A DNA stretch of 46,922 bases from a virus (IMGVR_UViG_3300042090_002687:1-46922), one strand, 5' to 3'; numbered from the stretch's first letter, positions 1 to 8,073 are shown. Translations and numbers: made by a program. The notes: a model not told the origin generated them from the letters alone.

Positions 1-188
1 TGATCGACGTGTTTTGAAATTATATAAACTCTATCTTCGCCAGTCCAAACACTCTTTAAATTAAGAACATCAAATACATTCAGAAAGTTTCTAGCGTACC
101 GTTCTACGGCGAATTCTGTTTCTGCCTGATGATAGTCTATCATGCCTATGGCAGACTGAGAATAAAATTTTATTCTATAAGCTTTCAA
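1..188 (-). CDS. Partial hypothetical protein (3' end beyond left edge)
   Basis: An open minus-strand frame runs off the left edge. From an ATG at 143 it reads MIDYHQAETEFAVERYARNF and stays open to base 1. The frame is also open upstream to a TTG at 188, whose TTGA overlaps the stop codon of the gene at 185-634 and which has GAGG about 10 bases before it. Either start is possible. The composition is protein-like (mixed charged and aromatic residues), but I recognise no family and the C-terminus is missing. Confidence 0.55.
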   Translation of the reverse strand, partial: MKAYRIKFYSQSAIGMIDYHQAETEFAVERYARNFLNVFDVLNLKSVWTGEDRVYIISKHVD

Positions 189-634
189 GCCTTACTTCCC
201 TCAGCGGCTTCTTTCTTGCCGCAATTACAATCACTACAATATCCTACAGGAGAAGTAGAGCAATTGTCAAGCGCCGGTTTCGGCTGGCTGATTACGGCAT
301 ATTTAATCTCGCTTTCAGAGTCCATGCCAATCACAAACACCTGATTATTTGGGAATTTTTGCTTAAATTGATCTCTGAAACTATTGAGTATCTCAGGCTC
401 TATATAATCGTTCTTGATAGTAATCATCAAGGTATCGCCTTCTTGGAGATCGATTTTTTGCACTTCGATCTCTGTAAGTTCATAATCTCGCTTGATTTGT
501 TCGGACTGTTGTTGTTCCGAGCCATCATATTTCGGCTTGGAAGGATAGCGCATAGCGCACATCTCGGAGCAAAATGAGCCCCAAAGAGTGTCCTGGTATA
601 CATTTTCACATGTTGCGCACTTAAAGTTATTCAT
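185..634 (-). CDS. Hypothetical protein with two Cys clusters
   Basis: A 149-aa protein. An N-terminal cluster of the form CxxC-x12-CxxxC (residues about 6-26) and a C-terminal run of Cys (CSTSPVGYCSDCNCG, near residues 126-140) suggest one or two metal sites. The middle section (VQKIDLQEGDTLMITIK, then a Q/K/F-rich stretch) looks like a small beta domain. The start overlaps the end of the helicase gene by 8 bases, so the two are probably translated together. Function unknown; the zinc binding is inferred only from Cys spacing. Confidence 0.7.
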   Translation of the reverse strand: MNNFKCATCENVYQDTLWGSFCSEMCAMRYPSKPKYDGSEQQQSEQIKRDYELTEIEVQKIDLQEGDTLMITIKNDYIEPEILNSFRDQFKQKFPNNQVFVIGMDSESEIKYAVISQPKPALDNCSTSPVGYCSDCNCGKKEAAEGSKA

Positions 635-1778
635 TCGATTCTTCCTCCTGAACCACGGGCATTCTCACTTGTTTATCAAAATTCTCTCTTTCCCTGGCCG
701 CTTTCATTTTAGCAACAGCATCTTTGAAAGCATCATCGTATAATACAAATCGGCCATTTTTATAGCCAGTTGTTATTTTTTGTCCAACTGCTTCGTTAAA
801 TCGGCTTTTGTGAATCCACCATTCGGTTACGAGATCTTCTCTGTTTGCTACCATTTCTAGAGCACAGGTACATACATTTAAAATTACCTTACGTCCTTCA
901 ATTCTAGTTTTAAAAGGTATTTTATTTTCTGCATCCGGCTGGGCAACCTGGGCCAAAACTACTATCGGAGCGGGATAAACATTTTTATATCTATCCAATT
1001 TATTAGCCAAAGCAGATTGAACTTCCCATTCGTTCATGGAGGGGAATTTACGAGATTCCTGGACTTTTTGATAATAATCTAAAATGACAACATCATAATA
1101 TTCTTTATGCTCCAAAAGATTCTCAAATACCTGGCAAATTCCCTCCAAGGTAGTTGTGGTTCCTCCAGCCTTATTATAGCTATCGTCTATGACTGTAAGC
1201 ATTCCAGTTGAAGACAAAAGTTTAATATATTCATTAAATATTTGAATCTGTTCATCGGTAAACTGATCATGATTGACATAATTCCATCCCTTAATAAGAC
1301 ATGTAACTCTATTAAAAATATCCTCTGATTTTTCTTCATTGGTTAGCACTAGTATTCTACGCTTTTTGCCTGTTATAGGATCGACTCTTTTCAGGGTTTC
1401 CCTGATTATATTCGCTACTGTAGTACTTTTTCCTTCGCCAGTTTTTCCTCCAATTAATATTAAATTTTTTCTAAAAAATGGGATGGCTTTATCAAAGCGC
1501 TCATTGATAAAACACATTTTGTTGCGAGCCGCGCGCATATACTCGGTATTTTCTTTTTGTTTATATTCAATTTCCTCATCAGTCATTTTTCCATAATCAG
1601 TGATTTTGGCTAATTCGGCATCTCGATCCCTCTCGGCCATTTTTTCCAATTCATTATCTAGGCGACGCTCTTTTACCTTTAGTTCTTTCTGTTGAACTTC
1701 ATTTTTCTTTTTTTCCAATTGAGCCTGCTTCCCTATATGCTCATGGATAGGATCTATAGATTTGGAATCGCTGCTCAT
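627..1778 (-). CDS. DnaB-like replicative DNA helicase
   Basis: A 383-aa RecA-fold ATPase of the DnaB/gp41 type, which unwinds DNA ahead of the phage replisome. The Walker A loop GGKTGEGKST is at residues 110-119 and the Walker B strand VVILDYYQ at 230-237. It is followed by a DnaB-like block with the LAQVAQ motif, and then by HKSRFNEAVG with a candidate arginine finger. Residues about 20-60 form a charged coiled-coil-like segment in place of the usual DnaB N-terminal domain, and the protein is shorter than bacterial DnaB (about 470 aa). It starts in an ATGA overlap with the HNH gene upstream. A primase is not visible in the window. The family call is firm; loading partners are unknown. Confidence 0.88.
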   Translation of the reverse strand: MSSDSKSIDPIHEHIGKQAQLEKKKNEVQQKELKVKERRLDNELEKMAERDRDAELAKITDYGKMTDEEIEYKQKENTEYMRAARNKMCFINERFDKAIPFFRKNLILIGGKTGEGKSTTVANIIRETLKRVDPITGKKRRILVLTNEEKSEDIFNRVTCLIKGWNYVNHDQFTDEQIQIFNEYIKLLSSTGMLTVIDDSYNKAGGTTTTLEGICQVFENLLEHKEYYDVVILDYYQKVQESRKFPSMNEWEVQSALANKLDRYKNVYPAPIVVLAQVAQPDAENKIPFKTRIEGRKVILNVCTCALEMVANREDLVTEWWIHKSRFNEAVGQKITTGYKNGRFVLYDDAFKDAVAKMKAARERENFDKQVRMPVVQEEESNE

Positions 1779-2497
1779 ACTAGCTTGTTGCCCTTTTTGG
1801 AATTTTCTTTTTTTGTCAAAATTTGTAAGTTCCAGGGAACATGTAAGCCGGAAACATTTTTGCCTTTTAGAGGAATTATGTGGTCTACACTTCTTTTTTC
1901 GCCATCTCCTTTTTCGAGTTCTTTTGCTTTAATATAAAACGATTCTATTTCCCTTTTCTGTTCTTTGGAAAGCCATTTTGGCATTGCTTGCATTTTGCGG
2001 ATTTGATAATTTCTGGTATAAGCCCTTCTTTTGCCTGGATTTGCTTTATCCCAGTTAGCATTCATTTTCAGCTTTTTACCTGGATCGTTTTCATATCTTA
2101 TCGATTGTTTTTTGAGAATAATATCCCTGTTATTGGCATAATAGATAGACTCTTTAATTTTAATTTGTTCTGCATTATTCGCTCTGTAGATGACAGAATT
2201 TTCTTTAACTCGTTCCGGATTAGCTTTCTGCCACGCCCTGTTTTGCCGTAAGCGCTTTTTTTTATTTTTTCTATATCTCTTTTTACTATTTTTGCAGTGT
2301 TTTTCTGAGTTTCTCGAATACCAGGCAGCATTCGTGGCATCTATCTTTTCTTTATTATTTATATAATCATTTGCCGCGATAATTTTTCTGCAATCCTTAC
2401 ATACAGAATATCGACCATATTTGCCCTGTTTACTTTTATGGAACGAATCTAAAGATTTGAATACACCGCATTTTGTGCATTGTTTAGTCATTCTCAT
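1775..2497 (-). CDS. HNH endonuclease, probably a free-standing homing endonuclease
   Basis: A 240-aa protein. The N-terminus has a zinc finger of the type CTKCGVFKSLDSF...CKDC. The middle is very Asn/Lys-rich with degenerate repeats (YRANNAEQIK, YYANNRDIIL, NWDKANPGKR), typical of DNA-binding arrays in phage HNH enzymes. The C-terminus has the HNH core SVDHIIPLKGKNVSGLHVPW followed by NLQIL and KKENSKKG. It lies between the helicase and its upstream neighbour with ATGA-type overlaps on both sides, as mobile endonucleases often do. ATG at 2497 or 2491 could be the start. Confidence 0.8.
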   Translation of the reverse strand: MRMTKQCTKCGVFKSLDSFHKSKQGKYGRYSVCKDCRKIIAANDYINNKEKIDATNAAWYSRNSEKHCKNSKKRYRKNKKKRLRQNRAWQKANPERVKENSVIYRANNAEQIKIKESIYYANNRDIILKKQSIRYENDPGKKLKMNANWDKANPGKRRAYTRNYQIRKMQAMPKWLSKEQKREIESFYIKAKELEKGDGEKRSVDHIIPLKGKNVSGLHVPWNLQILTKKENSKKGNKLV

Positions 2498-3047
2498 ATC
2501 CCAGCAATTTCGCCATTTCCGGATCTATTGCATCCTCTCTCGGGGCAGTATTGTCTTTAATTGAAGAAGGATCAAATTCTTTTTCAAATGTAGGCTGCGA
2601 TACGGGTTCAGATTCTGTTTGCTCTCCCACAATTTCCTTATGTGTTTCTTTGGCTTCTTTTTCTGATTCAGATTCTTCTTCCCCTAATTCTCTGGTTCTA
2701 CCATTTTTTTTGTAATAATCAGATTCTGTGCCATACACCTCTATTATAGCTCTGTCTAGATCTTTGAGAGTACACTGGGTCATGTTAGCGTGTTTTTTGC
2801 TCCCAACACGATGTTTGGGGGGCCAAATTTGTCCAATTAGAGTATCTTTGAATAGACTAGTTTTAAAAAATCCCTTATCGGCCCCTAATTCTTTTAGAGT
2901 ATTTAAAAGCACTATTAGTAATCTAATTCTTTCTCCGTTTTTATAATTAATTCTATAGTGCAATCCGCCCGCGTCGCTCAAAGTTTTGGTTCCGTATTGT
3001 TCTGACCAAACAATGATCTCTTCTTTGATATCAAATGTGGCTGGCAT
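2484..3047 (-). CDS. Hypothetical protein upstream of the helicase
   Basis: A 187-aa protein. Residues 1-100 look globular (DIKEEIIVWSEQYGTKTL..., KELGADKGFFKTSLFKDTLI). From about residue 110 it becomes acidic and Glu/Ser-rich, ending in EMAKLLGYEND, which looks like a short C-terminal interaction peptide. It sits just upstream of the endonuclease and helicase genes, so a helicase accessory role is possible, but this rests on position only. No family recognised. Confidence 0.65.
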   Translation of the reverse strand: MPATFDIKEEIIVWSEQYGTKTLSDAGGLHYRINYKNGERIRLLIVLLNTLKELGADKGFFKTSLFKDTLIGQIWPPKHRVGSKKHANMTQCTLKDLDRAIIEVYGTESDYYKKNGRTRELGEEESESEKEAKETHKEIVGEQTESEPVSQPTFEKEFDPSSIKDNTAPREDAIDPEMAKLLGYEND

Positions 3048-3049
3048 TT

Positions 3050-3958
3050 TTACTCTAGCTCCCTGAGAAGTTGCCTAGCCATCTTTATCTCTTCTCTAAA
3101 GTTCGTTTTGCTTTTGTTGTTCTCAATGAAGTTCTTGATAATGTTGACTTTTTCTTCAGAAGCGGAGTTATAGAATTCTTCCTTTTTCTTTTCCCACTTA
3201 TCTTCATCTTCGATTCTAAAATACAATTCTTCAGGGTTCATGTTATGTATGCTATCACGGGGACTCATGTTAGCACCATCGAAATCGTCTATGGTCAGCG
3301 CTTTCTTTTCAATGGGGACTGCGACGTAGTAGTTGTTTCCGAAGAAAAAATTAGAATCGTCGAAGATCCCCGCTTTTTTCTTAATGGACTTGTAAATCGA
3401 AGAATCTAACTTTCTAAATCCCAATCGCTCGTAGTTCTTGATTAATTCCCTTAAACGTTTGGGTAGTTTGGGACCACAATAATAAAAGAACCCTTCTGTT
3501 GGAATTCCCTTGATATTTCGAGCCTTTTGACGGCAAATGCGAATCAAATCTTCCATTCTTTGTTTTAAGAAAAGAGTAAAGCTTGACTGATTTTTGTTTA
3601 GGACATCTTCTTTCTTAGGCTTACAATCTTCGTATTTTTGAAATACTTTGACAAATTCCCCGTACTTATCAGGCATTTTTTCTAGAGAAAAGAGGCCAAG
3701 GAAGCTGACTAGGTGAACATTGGCTATGTTGATTACATCCTCTTTCTCCAGGCCAACTAGGAGCAGCAGGGGGCGATAGGCGAAGAATGTTTTGGTAGCC
3801 AGAAGCTCTGCGATACGGAGATAGGGCTTCATATCTTTTTCGGTGGGATTATAGTTAACTCTGCGAAAGTACTGATGTCTTAGGTAACATAGTTCAAAAG
3901 AATCTCTACAATTTATCTTCTTCTCGTCTGCTTCTGGACGCTCTACTCGTTTTCTCAT
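3050..3958 (-). CDS. Hypothetical protein with weak sigma-factor-like features
   Basis: A 302-aa basic protein. The block FFAYRPLLLLVGLEKEDVIN near residue 60, followed by NVHLVSFLGLF, and then FTLFLKQRMEDLIRICRQKA near residue 125, has the order and spacing of sigma-70 regions 2.1-2.4 (helix, eDvin, then FxxxLxxRMxDLIR). The C-terminus is a Lys/Glu-rich helical stretch with no clear region 4.2. The resemblance is weak; a true sigma factor is better supported at 26861-27901. The tRNA-like element lies just upstream. It could also be an unrelated helical DNA-binding protein. Confidence 0.65.
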   Translation of the reverse strand: MRKRVERPEADEKKINCRDSFELCYLRHQYFRRVNYNPTEKDMKPYLRIAELLATKTFFAYRPLLLLVGLEKEDVINIANVHLVSFLGLFSLEKMPDKYGEFVKVFQKYEDCKPKKEDVLNKNQSSFTLFLKQRMEDLIRICRQKARNIKGIPTEGFFYYCGPKLPKRLRELIKNYERLGFRKLDSSIYKSIKKKAGIFDDSNFFFGNNYYVAVPIEKKALTIDDFDGANMSPRDSIHNMNPEELYFRIEDEDKWEKKKEEFYNSASEEKVNIIKNFIENNKSKTNFREEIKMARQLLRELE

Positions 3959-4009
3959 GTTGTCCTTGTTTCCGAAAATATTTTGGCGGGTCGGATTGGA
4001 TACCGACTA

Positions 4010-4076
4010 AGGGCCAGGGTGGACTCGAACCACCGACTAGAGGTGTCTCATCTTCTTCCAACTGAAGTACCGGCCC
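4010..4076 (-). tRNA. tRNA-like element with a truncated anticodon arm
   Basis: Read on the minus strand from 4076 it has a full 7-bp acceptor stem (GGGCCGG with CTGGCCC, one G-T pair), TA at positions 8-9, a D-arm CTTC-AGTTGGAA-GAAG with the conserved GG, and a perfect T-arm GGTGG-TTCGAGT-CCACC. Only 17 bases separate the D and T arms, against about 23 in a normal tRNA. The best anticodon arm is GAG-ACAC-CTC with no 7-base loop and no U33. No CCA is encoded. It is therefore either a decayed tRNA gene or a tRNA mimic; no amino acid can be assigned. Confidence 0.55.
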
Positions 4077-4281
4077 TTGAACATGACACCCTGTGATGCG
4101 TCCATCCCGCATCGCCGCCAAATCGTAAAAGCTTTTGGTAGGTCAGGCTTGCCAGCCCAACTCTGAATGGTCAATAGTCAACCCCATATCCGATATTGCT
4201 AATCGGCCCCGTATACTGAGCCTCGGATTGTTTAGCCTATTATTCTTCAGTATCCCAATGGTTATCGTGCCTACCACGCCG
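4077..4281 (-). ncRNA. Gene-free stretch with several hairpins upstream of the tRNA-like element
   Basis: No convincing coding frame. On the minus strand it holds ATACTGA/TCAGTAT (7 bp), CCGAT-TAGCAAT-ATCGG (5 bp, 7-base loop), GGTTG-ACTAT-TGACC and GGCT-GGCA-AGCC. A long-range pairing of GGTAGG with CCTACC would close the whole segment. The structure continues into the tRNA-like element, so the two may form one transcript. A processed phage RNA is plausible but unproven. Confidence 0.4.
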
Positions 4282-4302
4282 CTACCAAAATCGTAAAAGC
4301 TT
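4120..4302. repeat. 15-bp direct repeat flanking the structured stretch
   Basis: The 15-mer AAATCGTAAAAGCTT occurs at 4120-4134 and again at 4288-4302, 168 bp apart. The right copy is the last part of the coding region of the small basic protein at 4282-4524. The left copy lies at the far side of the hairpin-rich segment. Sequence next to the repeats is also related. A duplicated gene 3' end beside an insert is what integration or recombination of a small element would leave. Confidence 0.6.
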
Positions 4303-4524
4303 AAAAAAATCTTTGTACCAAGGTAGTTTGGCGATGCTGGAATTTCCGCCACTTTCGCTACGACCTACGGTGTAGCTATAATCACCAGCAGTAGAATAGT
4401 AATCTGTAATCGTCAATCGTGGTTGCGCGTTTTGTTCCTTGCTGACGGTCTTTCGTCGATCGGATTTGCCTTTCGTCCTAGTTTTGGTCGCTGTTGTTTT
4501 CTTTGCGAGTTTCTTCTTTGCCAT
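4282..4524 (-). CDS. Small very basic protein
   Basis: An 80-aa protein. The first 30 residues are Lys/Thr/Arg-rich (MAKKKLAKKTTATKTRTKGK) and resemble histone-tail-like or nucleic-acid-binding tails. The rest (LTITDYYSTAGDYSYTVGR..., ending FFKLLRFW) is more neutral. It lies 2 bases downstream of the RecA-like gene and is probably co-translated with it. Its C-terminal codons form one copy of the 15-bp direct repeat. Function unknown. Confidence 0.6.
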   Translation of the reverse strand: MAKKKLAKKTTATKTRTKGKSDRRKTVSKEQNAQPRLTITDYYSTAGDYSYTVGRSESGGNSSIAKLPWYKDFFKLLRFW

Positions 4525-4526
4525 GA

Positions 4527-5567
4527 CTATTCCTTGCCGTCCAATTTGTGAACTTCTTCCAGGATGGATTTGGCTAAGGCCGGGTTATCTCTAATCGCAG
4601 TTGCGCATTCCTTTTTGCCAATCCATTTCTCTTTCCCAAAAGAATAGGTGCGTCCTTCTAATTTAATGACGCCTACGCCCTTGGCCAAGAAGAACAGCTC
4701 CTCGTGTTGGTTCACGATCCCTTTCTCGTAATCTAAGGTGAAAACCCCAGCCCTACCAGCAGGTCCGATCGAGGATTCTTCCATCTTAACGAAAATTTTA
4801 TGAGCGTTCAAGAGCTTATTTCCCCTGGCGTCTGTAGCGTCATCCTCAAAGGTCTTTCCTTCGAGATCAACCTTGTCTTCTGCCGCACCGGCTTTCTTGA
4901 GTGACACGAAGTACTCAAACGCGTGACGGACGGCGAACGAAGCTTGCATCTTGGTTTTAGGGCCATATTGGCCAGCATCGAAATTTGCTCGCATCTGTGC
5001 GGTCCCAATAAGAAGAATCTTGTTCCTCTTGCAAAAAGGGACCAACTTAGAGAGTCCGGCCTGCAATGTTAAAGCAGAATCGCCCATAAGATGATTCGCG
5101 ACGGAATCGGCGTCTTTCCTCTTGTTGCCCTGCACGTTGGTGATGGAATCGATGATGATCATCCTGAGCGGCATTCCGTCCTGGACTAAGGCGCGGATAT
5201 CGTTCTCAACTCGATCGAAGATCTCGACTGGGTCTGAAGTGTCGTAAATAACGAGCCTATCTTTATCGATTCCACTGAAGACTGGGCTAAAGGAGCCCCG
5301 GATCTCGGTGTTAAAGTAGATAGCGATACCTTCGGGGTCTCTTTTGTGCATCTCCCCTATGATGCTATAGCAACTCAAAGACTTACCAGCTTTTGGTTCG
5401 CTGAAAAATAAAACGGAAGCATTCTTCGGAATCCCGTGACTGGGATTGGAAAAAATCCAATTAAAATACGGACTTGGTGTGTATAAACAATTTTCCGCTG
5501 CGAATGGATTATATTGAAAATCTACTGCATCATCGTACGCCTTTAACTGTTTGGTCCATTTGTTCAT
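4527..5567 (-). CDS. RecA/UvsX-like recombinase
   Basis: A 346-aa RecA-family strand-exchange ATPase. The Walker A loop is SEPKAGKS (56-63) and the Walker B strand MIIIDS (about 136-141). They are followed by the DNA-binding-loop region NVQGNKRKDADSV and LLIGTAQMRANFD, where RecA has its switch glutamine. Length and layout match T4 UvsX and other phage recombinases (about 350-390 aa) better than bacterial RecA with its C-terminal lobe. It starts in an ATGA overlap with the gene at 5564-6097 and lies two genes from ssb. It would load on SSB-coated DNA for recombination-dependent replication and repair. Confidence 0.88.
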   Translation of the reverse strand: MNKWTKQLKAYDDAVDFQYNPFAAENCLYTPSPYFNWIFSNPSHGIPKNASVLFFSEPKAGKSLSCYSIIGEMHKRDPEGIAIYFNTEIRGSFSPVFSGIDKDRLVIYDTSDPVEIFDRVENDIRALVQDGMPLRMIIIDSITNVQGNKRKDADSVANHLMGDSALTLQAGLSKLVPFCKRNKILLIGTAQMRANFDAGQYGPKTKMQASFAVRHAFEYFVSLKKAGAAEDKVDLEGKTFEDDATDARGNKLLNAHKIFVKMEESSIGPAGRAGVFTLDYEKGIVNQHEELFFLAKGVGVIKLEGRTYSFGKEKWIGKKECATAIRDNPALAKSILEEVHKLDGKE

Positions 5568-6097
5568 AGTTTTCTCCCGCTAGTAACATATAGATTTGAG
5601 TCCGCGAGCCCGCTTTTCGATATCAAATAGATCTTTTGCCGCATGTATTTGCATACGTTCTCGAATACTTTGATTTTTCCCTGCAAGTTACTTTCCAATG
5701 CAGTCAGTTGCGCCACGCGATCGTAGGCTGCAGAATAGGCCTCATCCTTTACAAAAAAAGCATCTCTCAGATTCGAATTATTGTGATACTTTGGCTTATC
5801 TTTTAAGAACTCGGCATAGGAACCCAAGATGACATCGGCCTTTGCCTCTTCTAGTGCCTTATTCGCCATGGCCAGTTGGTATCCCAACGTGGAGACGTGT
5901 CTTTTTAGATCTCTGTATGCTTCATTATAGACGTGCTCGAGTTCACTGTAAGTGCTTGGATTTACGGTCTTCGCCTCGATTATACGACGCTCTGCTGTGC
6001 GAATATTTTCCATCTCAAGCCGCATAGCGGGTGCCTTCCCGAAGGAAGGCACCTCTATAACGTGATTATCAGGAATTGAAAGGCTACTCTCGTCCAT
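5564..6097 (-). CDS. Hypothetical helical protein between recA-like and ssb
   Basis: A 177-aa mostly helical protein with two charged coiled-coil-like stretches (ENIRTAERRIIEAK, YNEAYRDLKRHVSTLGYQLA) and a third near 125-160. No recognised domain. It lies between ssb (1-base gap) and the recombinase (4-base overlap), the place where T4-like phages would have a mediator or accessory gene. That role is a guess from position only. Confidence 0.7.
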   Translation of the reverse strand: MDESSLSIPDNHVIEVPSFGKAPAMRLEMENIRTAERRIIEAKTVNPSTYSELEHVYNEAYRDLKRHVSTLGYQLAMANKALEEAKADVILGSYAEFLKDKPKYHNNSNLRDAFFVKDEAYSAAYDRVAQLTALESNLQGKIKVFENVCKYMRQKIYLISKSGLADSNLYVTSGRKL

Positions 6098-6098
6098 C

Positions 6099-7250
6099 TT
6101 ATAGGCCTAAGTTGCGCAGAAACTCTTCGTCAGTGAGCTCAGAGACGGTCTGGGCCGTAGTTTTGGGCGTAGTGGACGTCGTAGGTGTAGTTGCTGGAGC
6201 TGTCCCGCCGCCTGCGCCGTAAGTAGGCGGAAACGTTTGTTGCTGTAAAGTCTGAGTAACCTGAGCAGGGGTGTAAGTTGCGCCAGGCCCCCCTTGTTGA
6301 TAGGTCCCAGTTCCGCCAGCAGTTGCGGGCTGAGTTGCTGCAGTAGCGGGAGAAGTCGTGACGGGCGCAGGCGTCGTTGCCGTAATAGTCGTAGTACCTG
6401 CAATCGGCGTCTCGTCATCTTCTAAGCCACTATCATCCGTGTCCGCCGTCTCAGTTTTGGCGTCGAGGATCTCGTCGACCGCTTTTTCGCCTTCCCGGAC
6501 GATCCGCTCAACTTCAGCAGAGGTCGGTTTGGCAAACAGTGAATCTAAACGACCAGCTTCGCGGTAGAAGAAAGAGCCATCTTTGTTTTGAGTGATGCAA
6601 CGGCGAGCTAGCTCATCATCGATCGTATGGACTACGTCTTGCTCCACTTCTCCATAGTTTTCGATCCGAATCTTCTTCTTGTACACAGAAACGGAATAGA
6701 CCGTATCCATGCCCATGCCGGAGCGGTGAAAGGTGAAGAACCGACCAGTCTCAGGATCTAGGGGTTCGACTCCAGCATCGCGAAGCTTCTTGATCTCGGC
6801 GTCCAGAGCGAGCTTGCAACGGTGGCGAATCTTTAGGATTCCCACGTTTCCTTGGGTATCCACCACGTTCATGTAATGGTTGTTGTCCAAATTGTAACGG
6901 GATTTTTTTCCGCCGACTAGTTCCAAGAGCTTGGCAACAACTTCTTGGTTACCAGCCTTCTTAGCCTCATCAAGTTTTACTTTGAGTTGGGTAATGCGAT
7001 CCAGCGCCGCATCCGGAGATTCGATCATCTTGGTCTTGCGGTTCTTAAGAAGAGGGCTCTGGAAAGTTCGCATCTTTCCTTCCGAATTCTTGTATCCATA
7101 ATGGATGGAGTAGAAAACGCTCCACCGGCCATCATCGGCCAGATTTCCCATCGGGGGAAGGATTCGATAGGGGCCATTCGATCCATCTTTCAGTTTAAAC
7201 CAGGTACGACCTTTTCCGCCAAATTTGGCTTTTCCGAACACATTGCTCAT
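6099..7250 (-). CDS. Single-stranded DNA-binding protein, gp32-like
   Basis: A 383-aa protein. The N-terminus (KFGGKGRTWFKLKDGSNGPY, then RILPPMG) matches the start of the phage gp32-like SSB core. Basic and aromatic residues continue through about residue 235. From about 255 there is a long disordered Thr/Pro/Ala/Gln-rich linker, and the protein ends in the acidic peptide DEEFLRNLGL, a typical SSB tail for recruiting partners. It coats replication-fork ssDNA and works with the nearby helicase and recombinase. Translation may be controlled by the hairpin at 7252-7269. The linker is long compared with T4 gp32 (301 aa total). Confidence 0.82.
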   Translation of the reverse strand: MSNVFGKAKFGGKGRTWFKLKDGSNGPYRILPPMGNLADDGRWSVFYSIHYGYKNSEGKMRTFQSPLLKNRKTKMIESPDAALDRITQLKVKLDEAKKAGNQEVVAKLLELVGGKKSRYNLDNNHYMNVVDTQGNVGILKIRHRCKLALDAEIKKLRDAGVEPLDPETGRFFTFHRSGMGMDTVYSVSVYKKKIRIENYGEVEQDVVHTIDDELARRCITQNKDGSFFYREAGRLDSLFAKPTSAEVERIVREGEKAVDEILDAKTETADTDDSGLEDDETPIAGTTTITATTPAPVTTSPATAATQPATAGGTGTYQQGGPGATYTPAQVTQTLQQQTFPPTYGAGGGTAPATTPTTSTTPKTTAQTVSELTDEEFLRNLGL

Positions 7251-7251
7251 T

Positions 7252-7269
7252 TATATCTCCTTAGATATA
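7252..7269 (-). promoter_or_regulatory. Hairpin around the ssb Shine-Dalgarno
   Basis: On the mRNA the sequence reads TATATCT-AAGG-AGATATA, a perfect 7-bp stem. The Shine-Dalgarno AAGGAG fills the loop and the first bases of the 3' arm, and the stem ends 2 bases before the ATG. Such a fold would limit ribosome access. SSB genes in T4 are known to be translationally autoregulated through their leader; whether that holds here is inference. Confidence 0.5.
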
Positions 7270-7297
7270 TTTAATCAGTTTTTTAAATTTATACAAG

Positions 7298-8071
7298 TTA
7301 TTTTTTAAGAAAGCCGCTGATAGTCTTCAAAGTCTTTTTTACTTCTTCCTTCGTGGGCTCTGCAACAACGAAGATCTCGTCAGGATTCTTAAACTTAGTT
7401 TGCACTTCGCCTGCAGCCACAACGAATACTCTGGTGCTGATCCTTTCCAAATCATTGGCCACTCGAATGGCAAACTTCTCATCGCTGGAAGACAAGATGA
7501 TTGGCGTAAACTTAGCAGAGTTTTCTTTCTCGATCGCTTCTTTGGTAAGACTGTAAGTCGCCTGAATTCCAACGATCTCACCGCCCATTTGTTCCGTGAC
7601 TGCTTGTTTCACAAGCCCCAAAAAGTCTTCTTGATTGCGAATCGTACGTTGGTATTCTTGCTTAAATATAAGTTGAGGATAGCCAACGATGCCTAGCTCG
7701 TAAGCTTTCTCTTCGATGTGGCGTCCCAGGACATCAAACAAGTTGGAGACGCTTTCTTTTCCAAGGTACAAATTTCGAGGCATTCGGTTGACCAGATCCA
7801 CGAAGTACGCTTCAGGATCTGCCGAGAAGCACTTGAAACTGTTTACGGCGAGATTAGAGAATTCTTCTCGTTTATCTCCGACGACCACGATGAAAGCTGC
7901 AGTCCGCATGAGCTCACTCGTGTAAGCTCGGCGCAATCGCGTGAGTTGCTCGATTGATTGAGCCTTGCGTCCCCGTCTAGCATTGAGAGTTTCGGGGTGT
8001 CCGGTATCTACGTTTTCATCGGCCAAGGGCTGCACTTCTTTGATTTTATTTAACAATTCGCCTAGTGTCAT
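7298..8071 (-). CDS. Hypothetical protein
   Basis: A 257-aa soluble protein. It has a basic patch near residues 31-50 (NARRGRKAQSIEQLTRLRRA), a mid-helical region and a C-terminal alpha/beta section (IILSSSDEKFAIRVAND, RVFVVAAGE, EIFVVAEP) that looks like a small Rossmann-type half. I recognise no family. It is the third gene in the run from the subtilisin-like protease towards ssb, and ssb follows after 47 AT-rich bases. Confidence 0.7.
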   Translation of the reverse strand: MTLGELLNKIKEVQPLADENVDTGHPETLNARRGRKAQSIEQLTRLRRAYTSELMRTAAFIVVVGDKREEFSNLAVNSFKCFSADPEAYFVDLVNRMPRNLYLGKESVSNLFDVLGRHIEEKAYELGIVGYPQLIFKQEYQRTIRNQEDFLGLVKQAVTEQMGGEIVGIQATYSLTKEAIEKENSAKFTPIILSSSDEKFAIRVANDLERISTRVFVVAAGEVQTKFKNPDEIFVVAEPTKEEVKKTLKTISGFLKK

Positions 8072-8073
8072 CT

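Noticed and set aside
129-344. Plus-strand reading frames through the early block (for example 129-344, 13259-13576, 42902-43369)
   Set aside because: They are antisense shadows of well-supported minus-strand genes, without ribosome-binding sites or domain similarity.
7268-7296. Promoter TTGTAT-17-TAAATA before ssb
   Set aside because: Both boxes match consensus at only 3 of 6 positions in an AT-rich gap, and the start would fall inside the hairpin.
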